A DNA stretch of 64,000 nt from Cryobacterium luteum. GTDB lineage: Bacteria > Actinomycetota > Actinomycetes > Actinomycetales > Microbacteriaceae. The stretch spans positions 80,322-144,321 of the forward strand of contig NZ_FOCN01000009.1 of the NCBI RefSeq assembly GCF_900110125.1, written 5' to 3'. The translations under genes and the position numbers were made by a program. Of the stretch, positions 18,369 to 26,608 are shown one piece after another. The notes under the pieces are model-generated. The model was not told where the DNA came from and ran no database searches. It worked only from the letters and a program-made list of their open reading frames with translations. Numbering within the stretch: position 1 is the first letter of the stretch; each line of letters begins with the position of its first letter.

Positions 18369-19232
18369 CTAGGGCGCGACGAGGGGCTCGTAGGAGTCGG
18401 GGCGACGGTCGCGGTAGAACTGCCAGGAGTTGCGTACCTCACGGATTACGCCGAGGTCGAGGTCGCGCACCAGGATCTCCTCGGTGTCGGTCGAGGCGCG
18501 TTCTCCCACGTAGTTGCCCTTGGGGTCAACGAAGTAGGAGCTACCGTAGAAGGTCACGGCTTCGTCGCCGAACTCGGCTTGTTCGTTGCCGATGCGGTTG
18601 TTCGCGCCGACGTAGTACTGGTTGGCGACGGCGGCGGCGGGCTGTTCGAGTTCCCACAGGCGGTTCGACAGCCCGGGTTTGGTGGCCGAAGGGTTGAACA
18701 CGATCTCGGCGCCGTTCAGGCCGAGCGCACGCCAGCCCTCCGGGAAGTGGCGGTCGTAGCAGATGTAGACGCCGATCTTGCCGTACTTCGTGTCGAAGAC
18801 CGGATAGTCGGTGTTGCCCGGTCGAAAGTAGAACTTTTCCCAGAACTGCGGCAGGTGCGGGATGTGGTGTTTGCGGTACTTGCCGAGGTAGGTTCCGTCG
18901 GCGTCGATGACCGCGGCGGTGTTGTAGAGCACGCCGGGCTGTTCTTCTTCGTACATCGGCACGACGATGACCATCTTGAACTCGCTCGCGAGCTTTTGGA
19001 ATCGTTCGACGATGGGGCCGGGTACGGCCTGCGCGTAGTCGTAATATTTGGCGTCCTGCACGATGCCGAAGTACGGGCCGTGGAAGAGTTCCTGGAAGCA
19101 GATCACCTGCACGCCCTGGGCGGCGGCGGTGCGCACGAACCCTTCGTGCTTCTGGATCATGGATTCTTCGTCGCCGGTCCAGGTGGCCTGAGTGATGGCG
19201 GTTCGAACAATCTGGCTTGTGTCAACAGTCAT
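18369..19232 (-). CDS. Beta-ureidopropionase-like N-carbamoyl amidohydrolase (nitrilase family)
   Basis: A 287-residue nitrilase-superfamily enzyme. The catalytic triad is E48 (CFQELFHGPYF), K121 (KYRKHHIPH) and C158 (VYICYDRHFPEGW). Stretches such as GAEIVFNPSAT and NHIP-like KHHIPH resemble eukaryotic beta-ureidopropionase more than D-carbamoylase. It would release beta-alanine or beta-aminoisobutyrate, CO2 and ammonia. ATG 19232 has GGAAGG upstream; ATG 19262 does not. First gene of the catabolic operon. Confidence 0.9.
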   Translation of the reverse strand: MTVDTSQIVRTAITQATWTGDEESMIQKHEGFVRTAAAQGVQVICFQELFHGPYFGIVQDAKYYDYAQAVPGPIVERFQKLASEFKMVIVVPMYEEEQPGVLYNTAAVIDADGTYLGKYRKHHIPHLPQFWEKFYFRPGNTDYPVFDTKYGKIGVYICYDRHFPEGWRALGLNGAEIVFNPSATKPGLSNRLWELEQPAAAVANQYYVGANNRIGNEQAEFGDEAVTFYGSSYFVDPKGNYVGERASTDTEEILVRDLDLGVIREVRNSWQFYRDRRPDSYEPLVAP

Positions 19233-19268
19233 GCTGTGCCTTCCACTTGCTTCGTTAGTCAAGGGCCG

Positions 19269-19290
19269 ATACGAACCGCGCTGTTCGTAT
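19269..19290. promoter_or_regulatory. Putative MocR operator (8-6-8 palindrome)
   Basis: ATACGAAC-N6-GTTCGTAT is a perfect inverted repeat in the 151-base divergent region between the catabolic operon and the MocR gene. It lies just downstream of a possible minus-strand promoter (TTGAAA, 16 bases, TAACAA), where a bound regulator would affect operon transcription. Confidence 0.6.
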
Positions 19291-19308
19291 TGTTATTATT
19301 TGACGTAA

Positions 19309-19321
19309 ACATTTCAAATGT
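19309..19321. promoter_or_regulatory. Second palindrome in the MocR/operon intergenic region
   Basis: ACATTT-C-AAATGT is a 6-1-6 inverted repeat overlapping the possible -35 element (TTGAAA on the minus strand) of the catabolic operon. It may be a second regulator contact site or an unrelated symmetric promoter element. Confidence 0.4.
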
Positions 19322-19383
19322 GTTTCTCTGTGTATCGCACGCATTAATCATCCTGTCGCCCGACGCAGCCAGAGGCAAGAGCA

Positions 19384-20751
19384 ATGCAGAACTTTATCGA
19401 CGAAATCGAGCAGCGCACGCCCGCAGGCATCGCTGCGGCCATCGGCCGGCTGATCGCGTCCGGTCGACTCGCCCCGGGCGATCGCCTGCCCACCGTTCGA
19501 GTGCTCGCCGGCGAGCTCGGTGTCAGTCCCGCGACGGTCAGTCACGCCTGGCAGGCGCTCTCAGCGGTCGGCCTGATCGTGTCGCGTGGTCGGGGCGGCA
19601 CGTTCGTGCAGGATGCCGCCCCCAAGTGGCTGCCGGCGCGCAGCCAGTCAATGATCGGCGCGGTTGGTCCCGCCCGCCTCGACCTGTCCCGCGGCACGCC
19701 GGACCCGCGGTTATTGCCGTCACTCGGGCCGGCCCTCTCCCGAGTGGCGCAGCGGGCGGTGACACCGAGCTACCAGGACCTGCCCATCCTTCCGGAGTTG
19801 CTCGAGGTGCTGCGCGGGTCGTGGCCGTACCCGGCCGAGGCCATCACCATCGTTGACGGTGCCCTCGACGCCATCTCTCGCTGCCTCGACGCGGTCACCC
19901 GGTTCGGTGACCGGGTCATTGTGGAGAACCCGTCGTTTCCGCCGTTTTTCGACCTGCTCGACCAGCTCGGCCTGGAACGCCTGCCGGTGCCCGTAGACGA
20001 GCACGGCATCATTCCGGCCGACTTCGCCGCAGCCCTGAAGCTCGGTCCGGCCGTCGTGCTGCTGCAGCCGCGGGCGCAGAACCCCACCGGAGCGTCGATG
20101 ACCGCGCAGCGGGCTGAGGAACTGGCCAGGCTGATGCAAAACACCCCGGCGAGCGCCGACACCATCGTGATCGAAGACGATCACTCCGCCGAGATCAGCA
20201 TCGCGCCCGAGGTGAGTCTCGGGCTCTGGCTGCCCGGCCGCACCCTGCACGTGCGCAGTTTCTCGAAGTCGCACGGCCCCGATCTGCGCATGGCGGCGCT
20301 CGGCGGACCGGCCGCGCTGATCGACCCGATCGTATCGCGGCGCATGCTCGGCCCGGGCTGGACCAGCCGCATGCTGCAGACGATTCTGCACGACCTGCTC
20401 ACCAACGGCGAGAGCATGGCGCAGGTCGGCGAGGCGCGCCGCATCTACTTTGCCCGCCAGCGCGCCCTCGCCGACGCCCTCGCCGGGTTCGGGCTCGACG
20501 TGGTGCAGGCCGACGGCATCAACACCTGGCTGCCGGTGCAGAACGAGCGTGACGCCCTCGTGCGCCTGGCCGCTTCCGGTATTAGGGTGGCTGGCGGCTC
20601 GCCGTTTCTCGCCACGGACGATGGCCCCGCGTTCATTCGGGTGACCGCCGGCGCCCTGCCCGACGACGTTACGCCGGTGGCGGAGGCGCTGGCCGCGGCG
20701 GCGCATCCGCTCGAATCGACCGTGCACCCGGTCGGGGCGCGCTGGGCGTAG
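19384..20751 (+). CDS. MocR/GntR-family PLP-dependent transcriptional regulator
   Basis: A 455-residue fusion of a winged HTH (about 12-76, LAGELGVSPATVSHAWQALS) and a class I aminotransferase-like domain with the PLP lysine K295 in HVRSFSKSHGPDLRMA. MocR proteins sense PLP or amino compounds through this domain. It is divergent from the pyrimidine operon, whose pathway contains beta-alanine and an aminotransferase, so it probably regulates that operon. ATG 19384 follows GAGGCAAGAGCA. Confidence 0.9.
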   Translation: MQNFIDEIEQRTPAGIAAAIGRLIASGRLAPGDRLPTVRVLAGELGVSPATVSHAWQALSAVGLIVSRGRGGTFVQDAAPKWLPARSQSMIGAVGPARLDLSRGTPDPRLLPSLGPALSRVAQRAVTPSYQDLPILPELLEVLRGSWPYPAEAITIVDGALDAISRCLDAVTRFGDRVIVENPSFPPFFDLLDQLGLERLPVPVDEHGIIPADFAAALKLGPAVVLLQPRAQNPTGASMTAQRAEELARLMQNTPASADTIVIEDDHSAEISIAPEVSLGLWLPGRTLHVRSFSKSHGPDLRMAALGGPAALIDPIVSRRMLGPGWTSRMLQTILHDLLTNGESMAQVGEARRIYFARQRALADALAGFGLDVVQADGINTWLPVQNERDALVRLAASGIRVAGGSPFLATDDGPAFIRVTAGALPDDVTPVAEALAAAAHPLESTVHPVGARWA

Positions 20752-20883
20752 CCGCGGGAGGGCGCAGGCCTCGGCAGGGGTTTAGGGTTAGGGCAGACCA
20801 CCGGTTTGCTTTGACCGGCCCCGCTGGCCTGGATTTGGGCTGAGGTCCACCTTTATTCCGCCAGTTGAGCCGAAAGAGACCTC

Positions 20884-21885
20884 ATGAATCGAATCATCGT
20901 GCGCACGGCCGGGGGAGTCACCGCACTGGTCGCCGCGTCCCTGCTGCTCAGCGGATGCGCCGCAACGGTCACCCCCGCCGCCACGCCCGCCAAAACCCCG
21001 GCGACCAGCGCGAACTACCCGCTCACGGTGCTCAATTGCGAATCGACCGTCACGGTCACGTCGGCCCCTGAACGCATCGTGTCGATCAAGTCCTCGGCGA
21101 CCGAGCTGCTGCTCGCGCTGGGGGTCGGTGACCGCATCGTGGGCTCGGCCTTCCTCGACGGCCCGCTGCCAAAATCGCTCGCCACCGCCGGAGCCGATCT
21201 CAACGTGATCAGTGATTTCCTTCCCGGCCAGGAGGCCGTGCTCGGTCTGAACCCTGACTTCATCTATGGCGGTTGGGAGTCCAATTTCAGCGCCGACGGG
21301 GTGGGTGAACGCGCTGCCCTCGAAGCGCTCGGCGTGGGCAGCTATGTCTCACCGGCCGCGTGCAAGGGCGAGCGGATGCCCGACCCGCTGACCTTCCCGA
21401 CGGTGTTCTCCGAAATTGAGGAAGCCGGCAAGATCTTCGATGCGCAGCCCGCCGCAGACGAACTCGTGCGCAGCCTGGAATCCGATCTCGCCGGTCTGGT
21501 GCCATCCACCGACGGTGCCACCGCGCTCTGGTATTCCAGCGGCACGACCACCCCCTACGTCGGCGCCGGCATCGGTTCGCCAGCCATGATCATGGAGGCC
21601 GCCGGGCTCACCAACATCTTTGCCGACGTCAGTGACACCTGGACGTCGGTGGGCTGGGAGTCGATCATCGAGGCCAATCCGGGCATCATCGTGCTCGTGG
21701 ATGCCAGCTGGAACACGGCCGCCGCGAAGATCGCCCACCTCGAATCGGACCCGGCCACGCAGGTGCTCGACGCCGTGAAGAACCAGCGCTACATCATCCT
21801 GCCGTTCGCCTCGACCGAGGCCGGCCTGCGCAACGTCGAAGCCGCCGCGTCGACCATCGCGCAGCTGGCCGCTCTGAACGAGTGA
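20884..21885 (+). CDS. Putative F420-0 ABC transporter substrate-binding lipoprotein
   Basis: A 333-residue lipoprotein (lipobox LSGC) of the Fe/B12-type periplasmic-binding fold (ERIVSIKSSATELLLALGVG, NPDFIYGGWESNF). This three-gene set next to fbiA matches the family annotated as a putative F420-0 transporter in actinobacteria, although a cobalamin-like or siderophore substrate cannot be excluded. The 132-base upstream gap (20752-20883) contains a short CCGGT/ACCGG hairpin but no recognisable riboswitch. Confidence 0.82.
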   Translation: MNRIIVRTAGGVTALVAASLLLSGCAATVTPAATPAKTPATSANYPLTVLNCESTVTVTSAPERIVSIKSSATELLLALGVGDRIVGSAFLDGPLPKSLATAGADLNVISDFLPGQEAVLGLNPDFIYGGWESNFSADGVGERAALEALGVGSYVSPAACKGERMPDPLTFPTVFSEIEEAGKIFDAQPAADELVRSLESDLAGLVPSTDGATALWYSSGTTTPYVGAGIGSPAMIMEAAGLTNIFADVSDTWTSVGWESIIEANPGIIVLVDASWNTAAAKIAHLESDPATQVLDAVKNQRYIILPFASTEAGLRNVEAAASTIAQLAALNE

Positions 21886-21913
21886 CACCCTCCCCCGTCT
21901 CGCGGAGGCTGGA

Positions 21914-22930
21914 GTGACTCGGGCTCGCTACCTCGGGTGGCTCGTCGCTGCCGCCATCGCATTGATATTGGTGTGCGGGATGGCGGTGACCATCGGGCCG
22001 GCCGCGGTGAGCCTCGCGCAGGTGGCCGGCAGCATCGGCGCGCACCTGGGCCTCGCGACCGAGCCGGTGCCGCTGCTCATCGACTCGATCGTCTGGCAGT
22101 TGCGCCTGCCCCGGGTGCTCACCGCCGCTCTGGTCGGTGTCGGCCTCGCGCTGAGCGGAGCGGTGATGCAGAGCGTGACGCGCAACCCGCTCGCCGACCC
22201 CTACCTGCTCGGGCTGTCGAGCGGGGCATCCGTCGGCGCGGTCTGCGCGGTCATTCTCGGTATCGGCTTTGTTTTGCCGGCCGCCGCTTTTACCGGCGCG
22301 CTGCTGGCCCTCGTGGCGACGCTGAGCATCGCCAAGGTCGGCGGCACGATCACTCCGGTGCGGGCGGTGCTCGCCGGGCTGGCCATCGCGCAGCTCGCGG
22401 GAGCCCTCACCTCATTCATCATCTTCTGGGCGGCCAAGGGTGACTCTTACCGGGAGATCCTCAACTGGCTGCTGGGTTCGGTGGCCGGCGCCACCTGGAC
22501 CAGCGTCGCGATTGCGGTGACGGCGGTCACCGTCGTGGGCACCGGCATCCTCGTCTCGGCGACCCGGCTCGACGCGTTCGCGTTCGGCGACACCTCGGCG
22601 GCGAGCCTCGGCATCAACGTGAACCGCACCCGCTGGGCGTTGCTCGGGGCCGTCGCCCTGCTGACCGGTTCGATGGTGGCCGTCAGTGGCTCGATCGGGT
22701 TCGTCGGGCTCATTCTGCCGCACCTCGTGCGCGGTATCAGCGGGCCGGGACACCGCCGGCTGCTGCCGCTCGTCGCGGTCTGCGGTGCCCTGTTTTTGGT
22801 CATCGCCGACACGCTCGCCCGCACGGTGTTCGACCCGCGCGAACTGCCGGTGGGCATCATCACCGCGTTCATCGGCGTGCCCGTGTTCATTCTGCTCATC
22901 AAGAGAAAGAAGTCACACCTGTGGGCGTAG
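21914..22930 (+). CDS. Putative F420-0 ABC transporter permease (FecCD family)
   Basis: A 338-residue permease of the FecCD/BtuC type, with about nine to ten hydrophobic helices and the family motifs LRLPRVLTAALVGVGLALSG, NPLADPYLLGLSSGA and GFVGLILPHLVR. GTG 21914 has CGGAGG five bases upstream. It overlaps the ATPase start by 10 bases, confirming one transcription unit. Confidence 0.9.
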   Translation: MTRARYLGWLVAAAIALILVCGMAVTIGPAAVSLAQVAGSIGAHLGLATEPVPLLIDSIVWQLRLPRVLTAALVGVGLALSGAVMQSVTRNPLADPYLLGLSSGASVGAVCAVILGIGFVLPAAAFTGALLALVATLSIAKVGGTITPVRAVLAGLAIAQLAGALTSFIIFWAAKGDSYREILNWLLGSVAGATWTSVAIAVTAVTVVGTGILVSATRLDAFAFGDTSAASLGINVNRTRWALLGAVALLTGSMVAVSGSIGFVGLILPHLVRGISGPGHRRLLPLVAVCGALFLVIADTLARTVFDPRELPVGIITAFIGVPVFILLIKRKKSHLWA

Positions 22931-23694
22931 ACCTCGACCGGCTGTCCTTCGCCATCGACGGCGCCCCGATTTTGCGCGACGTGTCGGCGTCGCTGCCGAC
23001 CGGCACGGTGACCGGCCTGCTCGGCCCGAACGGCGCCGGTAAATCCACCCTGCTGCGGCTCATCGCCGGCATCGACACAGCGGATGCCGGCAGCGTCACG
23101 CTCGACGGCGTCACGATCGGCTCGTTGAGCCGGCGCGACGCGGCCCGACGCATTGCCCTGCTCGAACAGAATGCGGCGCCGAGCGTGGAGCTGACCGTGC
23201 TCGAGGTCGTGCTGCTCGGGCGCATTCCGCATCGCACGAAACTCATGGGTTCGTTCAGCGGCCACGAGGATCACGCCGTCGCGTTCGACGCCCTCGCAGC
23301 CGTCGGCGCCGGGGCGCTTGTCGATCGCTCCTGGCACACGCTGAGCGGCGGGCAGCAGCAGCGGGTGCAGATTGCCCGAGCGATGGCGCAGCAACCGAGC
23401 TTGCTCCTGCTCGACGAACCGACCAACCACCTCGACGTGAGCGCCCAGCTGTCGCTGCTCGGCCAGGTGCGGGATCTCGGGGTGACGGCGATCATGGCCC
23501 TGCACGACCTCAACCTCGCGTCGGCCTATTGCGACCATATTCTTCTGCTCGACGGCGGCATGCTCGTGGCTTCGGGCACGCCAGCCGAGGTGCTCACCCC
23601 CGAGGTCATCGGCAACGTCTACGGGGTGGAGTGCTTCATCCTGAAACATCCGCGCGGCGGGCATCCGGTCATTGTGTATTCGGCGGCGTCATGA
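22921..23694 (+). CDS. Putative F420-0 ABC transporter ATPase (FecE/BtuD type)
   Basis: A 257-residue ATPase with Walker A GPNGAGKST, signature LSGGQQQRVQIAR, Walker B LLLLDEPTNHLD and H-loop MALHDLNLA. GTG 22921 lies inside the end of the permease gene, and its own stop overlaps the fbiA start (ATGA). The tight coupling to fbiA supports a role linked to F420. Confidence 0.9.
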   Translation: MGVDLDRLSFAIDGAPILRDVSASLPTGTVTGLLGPNGAGKSTLLRLIAGIDTADAGSVTLDGVTIGSLSRRDAARRIALLEQNAAPSVELTVLEVVLLGRIPHRTKLMGSFSGHEDHAVAFDALAAVGAGALVDRSWHTLSGGQQQRVQIARAMAQQPSLLLLDEPTNHLDVSAQLSLLGQVRDLGVTAIMALHDLNLASAYCDHILLLDGGMLVASGTPAEVLTPEVIGNVYGVECFILKHPRGGHPVIVYSAAS

Positions 23695-24683
23695 TGAGTC
23701 CCGATCTGACGCGTGTCACCGTGTTGGCGGGCGGCGTCGGCGGTGCCCGGTTCACCCGCGGCCTGCTGGCCCACCTCGCCGTCACGGCGCCCGAGGCGGC
23801 CGTGACGGTGATCGTCAACACCGGTGACGACATGTGGCTGGATGGGCTGCGCATTTGCCCCGACCTGGACACCGTCATGTACACCCTCGGTGGCGGGATC
23901 AACGAGGAGCAGGGCTGGGGGCGTCCCGATGAGTCCCGGCGGGCTTCGTCCGAGATCGCCGCCTATGGTCGCGGCTGGTCCTGGTTCACCCTCGGCGATC
24001 TCGACCTCGCGACGCACATTGTGCGCACCGACCTGCTGCGCAGCGGATCAACTCTGAGCGAGGCGACCGAATTCCTCTGTCGCCGCTGGCAGCCGGGGGC
24101 CAGGCTGCTGCCGATGAGTGACCAGCCGGTGGAAACCCACGTATGCCTTGCCGAGAATATCGACGATCACGCCGCGGGTGACTATATTCACTTTGAGGAA
24201 TGGTGGGTTCGTTACCGGGCCCGGGTCGCGATCACGAGGTTCGAGCAGCGCGGACTGGCCGAGGCCGTGGCCGCGCCGGGCGTACTCGAGGCCATCACCG
24301 CGGCCGACCTCGTGGTGCTGCCGCCGTCAAACCCGGTCGTCTCGGTCGGAACGATCCTCGCGGTGCCGGGGGTGCGCGAGGCGCTGCGTTCCACGGCGGC
24401 CCGGGTGGTGGGCGTGTCTCCGATCATCGGCGGCGCGGCGGTGCGCGGCATGGCCGATGCCTGCCTGCACACGATCGGCGTTGAGACCAGCGCCCTCGCC
24501 GTCGGCCGGCATTACGGCGCCCGCAGCGCCGGTGGACTCCTCGATGCCTGGCTGATCGACGAAACGGATGCCGCCGCGCTGCCGGCGCTGGCGGCCGCCG
24601 ACATCCGTTCTGCTGCCGTGCCATTGTGGATGACCGACTTGGCGTCGACGACCGCGATGGCCGCTGCCGTGTTGATGCTGTGA
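23691..24683 (+). CDS. fbiA: 2-phospho-L-lactate transferase (CofD/FbiA)
   Basis: A 330-residue enzyme that transfers the lactyl/enolpyruvyl phosphate moiety to Fo to make (dehydro)F420-0. Diagnostic stretches are VTVLAGGVGGARFTRGLL at the N-terminus, IVNTGDDMWLDGLRICPDLD, and VVSVGTILAVPGVREAL followed by VSPIIGGAAVRG. The ATGATG start overlaps the transporter ATPase stop. Convergent with cofC, with one base between the stops. Confidence 0.94.
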   Translation: MMSPDLTRVTVLAGGVGGARFTRGLLAHLAVTAPEAAVTVIVNTGDDMWLDGLRICPDLDTVMYTLGGGINEEQGWGRPDESRRASSEIAAYGRGWSWFTLGDLDLATHIVRTDLLRSGSTLSEATEFLCRRWQPGARLLPMSDQPVETHVCLAENIDDHAAGDYIHFEEWWVRYRARVAITRFEQRGLAEAVAAPGVLEAITAADLVVLPPSNPVVSVGTILAVPGVREALRSTAARVVGVSPIIGGAAVRGMADACLHTIGVETSALAVGRHYGARSAGGLLDAWLIDETDAAALPALAAADIRSAAVPLWMTDLASTTAMAAAVLML

Positions 24684-24684
24684 T

Positions 24685-25350
24685 TCAGAGCAGCGCGCTC
24701 GTATGCGGCCCGAGCCCGAGAGCGCGGGCCGCAGCTAAATCGGCCGCGGTGTCGACGTCGCGGTGCAGGGAGGAGCTTGCCGGCAGGGCGAGCACCACGT
24801 GGCCGGCGGCCTCGTGCACGGCGCGGGAGTCGAGACCGAACCGTGGTGTGAGAGCCACGCCCGCGCGGGCGAACAGGGTCGTCGTTCCCACTCCTTCGGC
24901 GTCGGCCACCATCGAGCGCGGGTGCGCTGCGGCGAGGGCGAATCCGGTTTCGAGGTCGGCCGGTCGCAGGGCGGGCAGGTCCCCGGTCATCACGGCCAGA
25001 TTCGCTTGGGGGCAGGTCTGGCGAGCAGCCGCCAGGCCCTGCTCGATCGCGGCGTTCAAGCGGGCCTGGCCCGTTTCCGCCCAGGTTTCCGCCCAGGTTT
25101 CTGCCGCGGGGTGTTCCGGGACGACGATCGCGCCGAGCTCGGTGAGCAGCTCGCCCAGCCGTGCATTGCCCGTCACCACGAACACGTACTCCACCGCGGA
25201 TGCCGCCACCAGCGCCGCCACCGTATCGAGCGCGAAGGCGTCGGCGAGCGCCGCTCGCCCAGGGACGCCCCTGAGTCGGCTCTTCGCCCCTACGCTCCCC
25301 TTCACCGGAACGACGACCACCCAGCGTGGTTCGGCGCGCAATTCGTCCAT
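24685..25350 (-). CDS. fbiD: 2-phospho-L-lactate / phosphoenolpyruvate guanylyltransferase (CofC/FbiD)
   Basis: A 221-residue nucleotidyltransferase supplying the activated GDP-lactate or GDP-enolpyruvyl group for FbiA. It has a VVVPVKGSVGAKSRLR N-terminus, LAVMTGDLPALRPADL and a GTTTLFARAGVALTPRFG segment. An internal AETWAETWAET run comes from a 12-bp tandem repeat and lengthens a surface loop compared with typical homologues. Confidence 0.9.
   Translation of the reverse strand: MDELRAEPRWVVVVPVKGSVGAKSRLRGVPGRAALADAFALDTVAALVAASAVEYVFVVTGNARLGELLTELGAIVVPEHPAAETWAETWAETGQARLNAAIEQGLAAARQTCPQANLAVMTGDLPALRPADLETGFALAAAHPRSMVADAEGVGTTTLFARAGVALTPRFGLDSRAVHEAAGHVVLALPASSSLHRDVDTAADLAAARALGLGPHTSALL
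25073..25108. repeat. 12-bp tandem repeat inside fbiD/cofC
   Basis: GTTTCCGCCCAG occurs twice perfectly (25073-25084, 25085-25096), followed by a diverged third unit. It encodes the AETW repeat of the guanylyltransferase and suggests recent slippage. Confidence 0.8.
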
Positions 25351-25458
25351 GGCGAAACGCTAGCAGCGTCGCGCACCCCCGACGCGCGGTAGCCTGAAGG
25401 GTCGACTGCAAACATCCGTCGGCCCGAACTCGTTCCTTTGAACGGCCCAGGAGGCTCC

Positions 25459-25809
25459 ATGTCACTCACCACCCAGTCGCGCACGCTCCCCATGGCGATT
25501 GTCACCTACCTCGAGCGCAGCGCGAGCGCCAAGCCCGCCTCAGCCAGAGCGACCTTCACCGAGAACGCTGTCGTCGTCGATGATGGCAAGACCTACACCG
25601 GCGAAGCTGCCATCGCCGCCTGGCTGGCCGGCTCCGCTGCGGAGTTCGAGTACACGACCACCCAGCTGCGCGTTGAGAAAGACGAAACGGCCACGACCGT
25701 CGTCAACCGCGTTGAGGGCAACTTTCCCGGCCGCAGCGTCGACCTGAACTACCGCTTCGAGCTCGACGCCGACAGTGGCCTGATTCAGGCCCTCACGATC
25801 TCGATCTAA
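25459..25809 (+). CDS. SnoaL/NTF2-like small protein
   Basis: A 116-residue cone-fold protein of the NTF2/SnoaL type: [20 protein letters not shown] near the start and a [13 protein letters not shown] end typical of the family. ATG 25459 follows CAGGAGGCTCC. Its last 17 bases overlap the end of the convergent cofE gene. The ligand or reaction is unknown. Confidence 0.78.
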   Translation: MSLTTQSRTLPMAIVTYLERSASAKPASARATFTENAVVVDDGKTYTGEAAIAAWLAGSAAEFEYTTTQLRVEKDETATTVVNRVEGNFPGRSVDLNYRFELDADSGLIQALTISI

Positions 25810-26608
25810 GCCCGGCGGCAAACCCCTCGGCGTACGCTTCCGCCGTGCCCAGCCGAAACATGTCGGTGTCGCTCGGGCGCTGCAGCGCCCGAGCGCCGAC
25901 CGCATCGAGGTCGCCGACCAGCCGGCCGAGTCCCCGCACAACGACGACCGGGTTACCGCTGGTCTTGCCCTTGACCAGATCGGCGGCACCGGCGATCTCG
26001 TCGGCAACCGCAGCGACGGTGACGTCGAGGCGGCGACCGGAGGCATCCGCTGTGCCGCGCAGGTCGTCGAGCACCGCAAGTCCGGCCGCGCCGATGGCGA
26101 TGTCGGTCTGGCCCTCGCGCCATGGGCGCCCGGCGGTGTCGGTGATGAGCACGCCGAGTCGCAGCCCGGTGCGCTCACGCAAAGCCGAGCAGATGGCCCG
26201 TGCCGACCGGTCCGGATCGACCGGCAGCAGCAAGACGAGACCGTCGGGCGCGTTGCTCGTGTCGACGCCGGCCGCGGCCATCACCAGTCCCTGCCGGTTT
26301 TCGACGATGCGGGTCACCCCGCCCGGGTGCTCCCGCGAGGCCACGACGCGCACGGTCTCGTCGGTGATCGCTTGCTCCCGGTCGGCAGCCAGCACGGTGC
26401 GGCCCTCGGCCTTGGAGACGATCTTGCTGGTCACCGCAACAATGTCGCCATCGAGCAGGCGCGACTGTGCGGCCTCCGCGATGAGGGCGGCCAGGTCGTC
26501 GCCGGCCCTGATCTCGCCGAATCCTCCGAGCGTGAACACCTTGAGGCCGAACAGGTTCATGGCGCCGACTTCTGCAGCGGCGGCGTCGGGCAGCGCGTCG
26601 TGCGGCAT
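25793..26608 (-). CDS. cofE: Coenzyme F420-0:L-glutamate ligase (CofE domain of FbiB)
   Basis: A 271-residue ligase adding gamma-linked glutamates to F420-0. CofE features are [51 protein letters not shown] and [19 protein letters not shown]. Unlike mycobacterial FbiB it lacks the C-terminal nitroreductase-like domain. ATG 26608 directly follows the stop of the preceding F420 oxidoreductase gene (TAAATG); ATG 26560 is an alternative start. Confidence 0.92.
   Translation of the reverse strand: MPHDALPDAAAAEVGAMNLFGLKVFTLGGFGEIRAGDDLAALIAEAAQSRLLDGDIVAVTSKIVSKAEGRTVLAADREQAITDETVRVVASREHPGGVTRIVENRQGLVMAAAGVDTSNAPDGLVLLLPVDPDRSARAICSALRERTGLRLGVLITDTAGRPWREGQTDIAIGAAGLAVLDDLRGTADASGRRLDVTVAAVADEIAGAADLVKGKTSGNPVVVVRGLGRLVGDLDAVGARALQRPSDTDMFRLGTAEAYAEGFAAGLRSRS

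Noticed and set aside
18369..19232. D-carbamoylase (hydantoin pathway) as the name of the nitrilase-family gene
   Set aside because: The motifs are closer to beta-ureidopropionase, and the aminotransferase plus MmsA fit beta-amino acid catabolism. A hydantoin role remains possible but is less economical.
20752..20883. Riboswitch ahead of the putative F420-0 transporter
   Set aside because: Only a short 5-bp hairpin is visible; no cobalamin-box or other conserved aptamer core can be recognised.
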